Positions 59,876 through 64,000 of a stretch of 64,000 nucleotides of DNA are shown in pieces. The translations under genes were made by a program, and so were the position numbers. The notes under the pieces were generated by a model. That model was not told where the DNA came from. It searched no databases and was given only the letters and a program-made list of their open reading frames with translations. How positions within the stretch are numbered: the stretch's first letter is position 1; each line of letters starts with the position of its first letter. Source of the DNA: Protonemura montana (taxonomy: Eukaryota > Arthropoda > Insecta > Plecoptera > Nemouridae); the NCBI GenBank assembly GCA_947568835.1, contig OX387603.1:25134651-25198650 (forward strand). The letters run 5' to 3'.

Positions 59876-61183
59876 CAGTTGAGTTGGAGGGATTGAAGGC
59901 CTTGTCTGTCAACCTCTCGTCCGGCGACTGACAGGTACGGATTGCGGAGACAAATGGTAATCGGCGAATTGTCTCTTGTTAATTGAATCGAGCAGGTCGT
60001 GACATAGTTCTAATGCGTCCAAGATACAAGACCGTATTTGCTGGCCCTCGCAAACTCGAATCCGATAAAAATATTATGAAAACCTTACGATAGACCATTA
60101 AAAAATCACGATCAGCGCTGTAATTGGTGGAAATAAGTTCACATTTAATTATAGAGACATTTCGAATTGCATAACGCCAAATACATTGCAAGGTATGGGA
60201 GTCTAGTTACGACGAAGTTGATTGATACTTGCAATTACGAGGGCATCACGACAGAACCCACGGAGCCGTGAGTACACACCAACCAAGTGTTCTTTATACG
60301 AGTCGATTGGATCCGTATAATTTCAAATCTCACGATCTCATGGGCCGGGCAAACGCGGATCGATATCTATAGGTATATGTCGATCGATTATATATCTTGC
60401 CCAATTGTTTCGCGCTGTGCACAGGAACGGACATTCACCGTCGCCTTGCACCGGACAAAGGCCAGCCATTGGGTTTGTATGGATTTAGACAAAGTCCTAG
60501 CGCTAATGTTCAACTGTCTTCGCGAAAAATACCTACCATTCCACTACTAAATAGACCAAAATTTGAGTTGCTACAAGATGGAGCCATCGACTTTTTGACT
60601 GTAATGAGATGTAATTTAGTTATTTCTCGCAGACTACTGCCGTTTGCGGTTTAGGACTGGATTACGCTCAAATAATCATCGAAAACTCTAACCTCAAGGA
60701 TTTATTTATACATTTATCGATTCATTGTTATAATTGAATAGAAAGGGTTGTTAAAAAGACCTGCCAATAGCGCCATCGGGTGGCAATTATCATAACCACG
60801 TGTTGCCATGGCTCCTTTGCTAAACAGAACGTTTAACATCAGCGCAAAGCGTCTGAGTGACGTGTTAATCCAATGTTAGTCGTTTATCCACGCATATTGA
60901 GGTCCAATTAATCCATGCGTCGCGCATGAGCGCGTGCCGGACTATCCCGGCAATGCGCGCGCACGTGACGGACTAATTAGAGACGACCATGGCGTGATTG
61001 CCCAAAACCCGTACCCGTCTTCACGACCTTCGCCGATGTGGTTTGCGATGAGATTGCGCCTCTCGATGACGCCCGGTTCCGTTTCCGTTCCGTGTCGCGT
61101 AGTCAGCTACTTCGGATTTTTGGCAGGAACATGCCAGTCTTTGGACTACGACTGGCTTGTTTATAGCGAGTTAGAAACTGAAT
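59876..61183. other. Stretch with a MITE and no recognised gene
   Basis: It holds the element at 60466-60875. The rest shows no supported exon. Confidence 0.4.
60466..60875. mobile_element. MITE-like element with single-copy 53-bp-type TIRs
   Basis: The left arm 60466-60513 (CCATTGGGTTTGTATGG...CTAGCGCTAATGTTC) is inverted at 60831-60875 (GTTTAACATCAGCGC...GTTAATCCAATG). The interior carries a TTATTTCTCGCAGA motif shared with the other copies. Confidence 0.75.
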
Positions 61184-61905
61184 TTAAGCAACACTGCGCT
61201 GACAGATATTGGATTTACTTGAAATTGTGGAAGAATCCTAATTTTCGCGTTGTACCGTCCTTCGGAAGAGTTTTTAAGTCGGTAGCACTATTATTATTAT
61301 TTGTGGTGTTTAACGACGCACTGTTTTGACGTCTGGCCCTGCGGCACTGGTCTAATGACGTCGGTGAATGAGTGGATGATGATGAGGATGATGATGAACC
61401 AAACCTAGCCTAGAAGGGAGGAGGGGAAACCCGGTGCCGGCACGTAGCCTACTCCTGTCGAAGACCAAGGGGACCACCGGCTTAACGTCCCTTCCGAAGG
61501 ACGGTACAACTCGAACAGCAGGATTCCTCCACAAATTCATGCTGTCGAGAGGTTGATAAGCAAGGCGAATGAAGTTGCTGTACTAACTTTCATCCCTCCA
61601 ACCTCTCTCCCGAACAGAACTGGTCATGTGTTTGATGGTCACCCATTCAATACCTGACTCAGCACAGTGTTGCTTAACTTCGATGATCTCATGAGAACAG
61701 GTGTTTCCAACACGACAAACCGTTCGGTTGGTAGCACTTTTGGTGCTGTTCGAAAGGAGTAGGCCACGTGCCGGCACCGGGTTTCACCTCCTCCCTCCTA
61801 GGCTAGGTTAGTTTCATCATCATCCTCATCCACTCATTCGCCGATGCCATTAGACCAGTGCCCCAGAGCCCGTTTTTTCAACAGTGCGTCGTTAAACAAA
61901 AAAAT
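61184..61905 (+). mobile_element. Older 5S-headed SINE split by a younger copy
   Basis: The left part (61184-61289: AAGCAACACTGCGCTGACAG, GTTGTACCGTCCTTCGGAAG) resumes at 61739 (GGTGCTGTTCGAAAGGAGTA) and ends with the tail GTGCGTCGTTAAACA at about 61895. Confidence 0.8.
61290..61729 (-). mobile_element. Young 5S-headed SINE nested in an older copy, with TSD
   Basis: A full-length minus copy from the tail GTGGTGTTTAACGACGCACT to the head end GACAAACCGTTCGG. GGTAGCACT flanks it at 61281-61289 and 61730-61738. Confidence 0.88.
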
Positions 61906-63571
61906 GTCACAATTTCTGGCTGAAATTAGCAGTTACCGTTTCCATGGCAAAATTTCACGTGATTGATGAACCAAAAGTACCGTAAGAAGCATGACGAGGA
62001 AAGGGTTAAGGGTGTAGCCCCAAAAAAAGTTGTAAAAGACTAGAATAAATTCAAAACTAACATTTGTGAATGTTAGATGAAAGATGAAAGCGATGAAAAA
62101 GATGATGAGATGAAAGATGAAAACGATTCTCTTAATTAGTAATCACCTTTTTCCATTTTATCATCCGTTTTTTTGTGTGTGTTTTGTAACATAAATTACC
62201 ATCAAATTGAATAAAAGCTCGTTGCCCACACACAAGTATAACTTATGTGGGATTTTTCACAACTTCTTATTGTTGTTTTCTAATATCATATGATCTTAAC
62301 CTGCATGGTGTATTTATTTGTAACAAAATTTAAAGAGTAAATAAATGACAGTGTCGCTCCTTCGCTAGTCCCGAAGGCACCGTGCTTCTTCACAGTTATA
62401 GAAACAAAACTTGACGAATACAGGGCCAGGAGGTGGTGATTCGCCATTTGTAATAAAACGACATCAAATGTGGCAGAAATGCACCAGCGAGCTGATATCA
62501 ATGCCATATCAATGCCATGTCAATGCCATGTCAATGTTATTCCAATGTCAGTATCAATTTAAATGACACGGAGTTGGTGGAAATAATCGGCATCACTCCG
62601 GATGAACATTTTCACTGACAAAAATCCGTAAAGTGGACAATGCGCTGCAATTGCCGCAATCATCAAGTGCATTATTACTGTATCTCTAATCGCTCTCTAC
62701 GCTCCTCTGCGCGTCGTCTGCTCGTCGACGCCGTTCACCAGTGACCCGAGTGCGACCAATCCGTGATGGACTGAAGAGAACTCTGTTTTGCATCTCGAAC
62801 GAGCTCATCGCCCAAGCCCGGCGGCGACACGTTTGACACACTTGGAACGTAGCTTGCTAATCGCCCCCTCCCTCCTCTGGCAGCTGCCCTCAACCTCCAG
62901 GGTGTCCACTAACACCGCTCACAAAAAAAAGGGATATCAATATCGATGTTTCTCTTTAAAATTTAGAACAAAATAGTTTTTTTTTTCTAACAAATATGAA
63001 AATTCAGTGAGCCCCTAGGACACCCATTGTCAAAAGTCTGCAAGTTTTGGTCGGAAGATGCCTGGGTCGTTGCTTTCACTGCCGTGCTCAGCACGGCCGC
63101 CTTGAGCCGACATGTCCCACGCATACCCGGCCGGGCCGATCGCTGCGAGGTCTGACGTCCAGCGCACGCACGGTGCACGGCACCCTGATTCCCGGTACCC
63201 GGCACGGCACCCCGTGCGTGCTTCTTATCGCCGTCGATGCATTCCTCCTCCGGGCCCAGGAGATTGTGGACAGTGCCGACCGCTTCGGCGTCGATGTTCG
63301 GGGTTCCTTTACTCTGAAATGGTGTGCTCTGGATCTTCAGTTTCTGTACCTTTCTGTACAGAATCTCCTGAGGTGCCATGTAGCGTACAATACAATTGCC
63401 ATGGTTGATTGAATACAAGTAGACCACTTCATTCGCAAGGCTAAATTTGAAACAATTAAGAATTTGGACTCTGTTCCAGAATATACCGAAACCCCGATAC
63501 ATAATATCGGAATACCCCAAGGGAATAAGGATGCTTTTTGGTACATACTGATGTCGTTTCTGAGATGAGAC
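61906..63571. other. Stretch with low-complexity DNA and ambiguous open frames
   Basis: GATGAAA-rich DNA at 62075-62130 and an 11-bp repeat (ATCAATGCCAT and variants) at 62497-62545. Open frames with codon-like composition on both strands lie at 63010-63410. No splice-supported gene. Confidence 0.35.
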
Positions 63572-64000
63572 TTGTGGTGTTTAGCGACGCACTGTTTTTA
63601 CAACGGGTTCTAGGACATATATGGTGTCGATGATGTGTGAGAAGGTTACTTAGCCTAAAAGAGAGGAGGGGAAACTCGATGCCGGCACGCAGCTTCGCCT
63701 GATGAAGAGCACTATAGGGGAACCACCGGCTTGACGTCCCTTCCAAAGGATGGTGCAACTCAAACAACATGATTCCTCCTCTAATCCATGCTGGTTAGAG
63801 GTTGACGAGCAAGGCGAGAGAAGTTTTACATATTGAGAGCTCTCCAGCCTCCCTTACGAACAGAACTGAGCATGTGGTGGTCACCAACCCAATAGCTGAC
63901 CCTGCTCAGTGATCTCACCAAAAACGGTGTATCCAACACTCCAAACCGTTTGGTGGTCACCCATCTAATACCTGACCAAGCGCAATGTTGCTCAACTTTT
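63572..64000 (-). mobile_element. 5S-headed SINE with second head at window edge
   Basis: Tail GTGTTTAGCGACGCACTG, body (TTGACGTCCCTTCCAAAGGA) and one shortened head. A further head (ATACCTGACCAAGCGCAATG) runs to the last base. Confidence 0.7.

Noticed and set aside
1..64000. CRISPR arrays, bacterial operons or prophage
   Set aside because: Split genes with GT-AG introns and SINEs show eukaryotic DNA; the tandem repeats lack a spacer-repeat structure.

Overview
The window is animal nuclear DNA: genes split into short exons with GT-AG introns, a large intergenic and intronic fraction, SINEs, MITEs and minisatellites. A methuselah-type GPCR and a MEC-2-type stomatin point to an arthropod; I cannot resolve the lineage further. 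All exon calls come from reading frames, splice dinucleotides, phase bookkeeping and protein-family resemblance; no alignment was run.

Layout. (1) 1-6246, minus: the 5' part of a methuselah-like GPCR gene, eight exons from signal peptide to TM5, running off the left edge. (2) 9717-12182, minus: MED22, a complete three-exon gene for a 140-residue Mediator head subunit. (3) 13320-16456, minus: three exons of a short, degenerate PARP/ART-like protein. (4) 19157-30296, plus: a complete stomatin/MEC-2-like gene of about 299 residues. It has two tandem 98-nt versions of exon 4, apparently mutually exclusive, and up to four phase-compatible first exons. (5) From 33.9 kb to the right edge, plus strand: a clear first coding exon of an unrecognised gene (33877-33970), followed by about 30 kb with only weak exon candidates (54896-54981, 59033-59326) and many mobile elements.

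Repeats shape the rest. A SINE family with a 5S rRNA-like head occurs about 14 times, in clusters at 3.6-4.6 kb and 44-64 kb. One copy is nested in another with a clear target-site duplication, and one has its head amplified five times. A second SINE has a tRNA-like head with a B box, and one copy forms a 50-nt-arm hairpin. A 330-bp hAT-type MITE has 14-bp perfect TIRs and an 8-bp TSD. Two long foldback elements sit in introns. Minisatellites have periods of 68, 55, 53 and 91 bp; the 53-bp unit is the amplified terminal repeat of a MITE.

The genes do not form an obvious pathway. The two membrane-protein genes, the MED22 gene and the ART-like gene appear to be independent neighbours. MED22 and the ART-like gene are on one strand about 1.1 kb apart. 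The stomatin gene is divergent from the ART-like gene.
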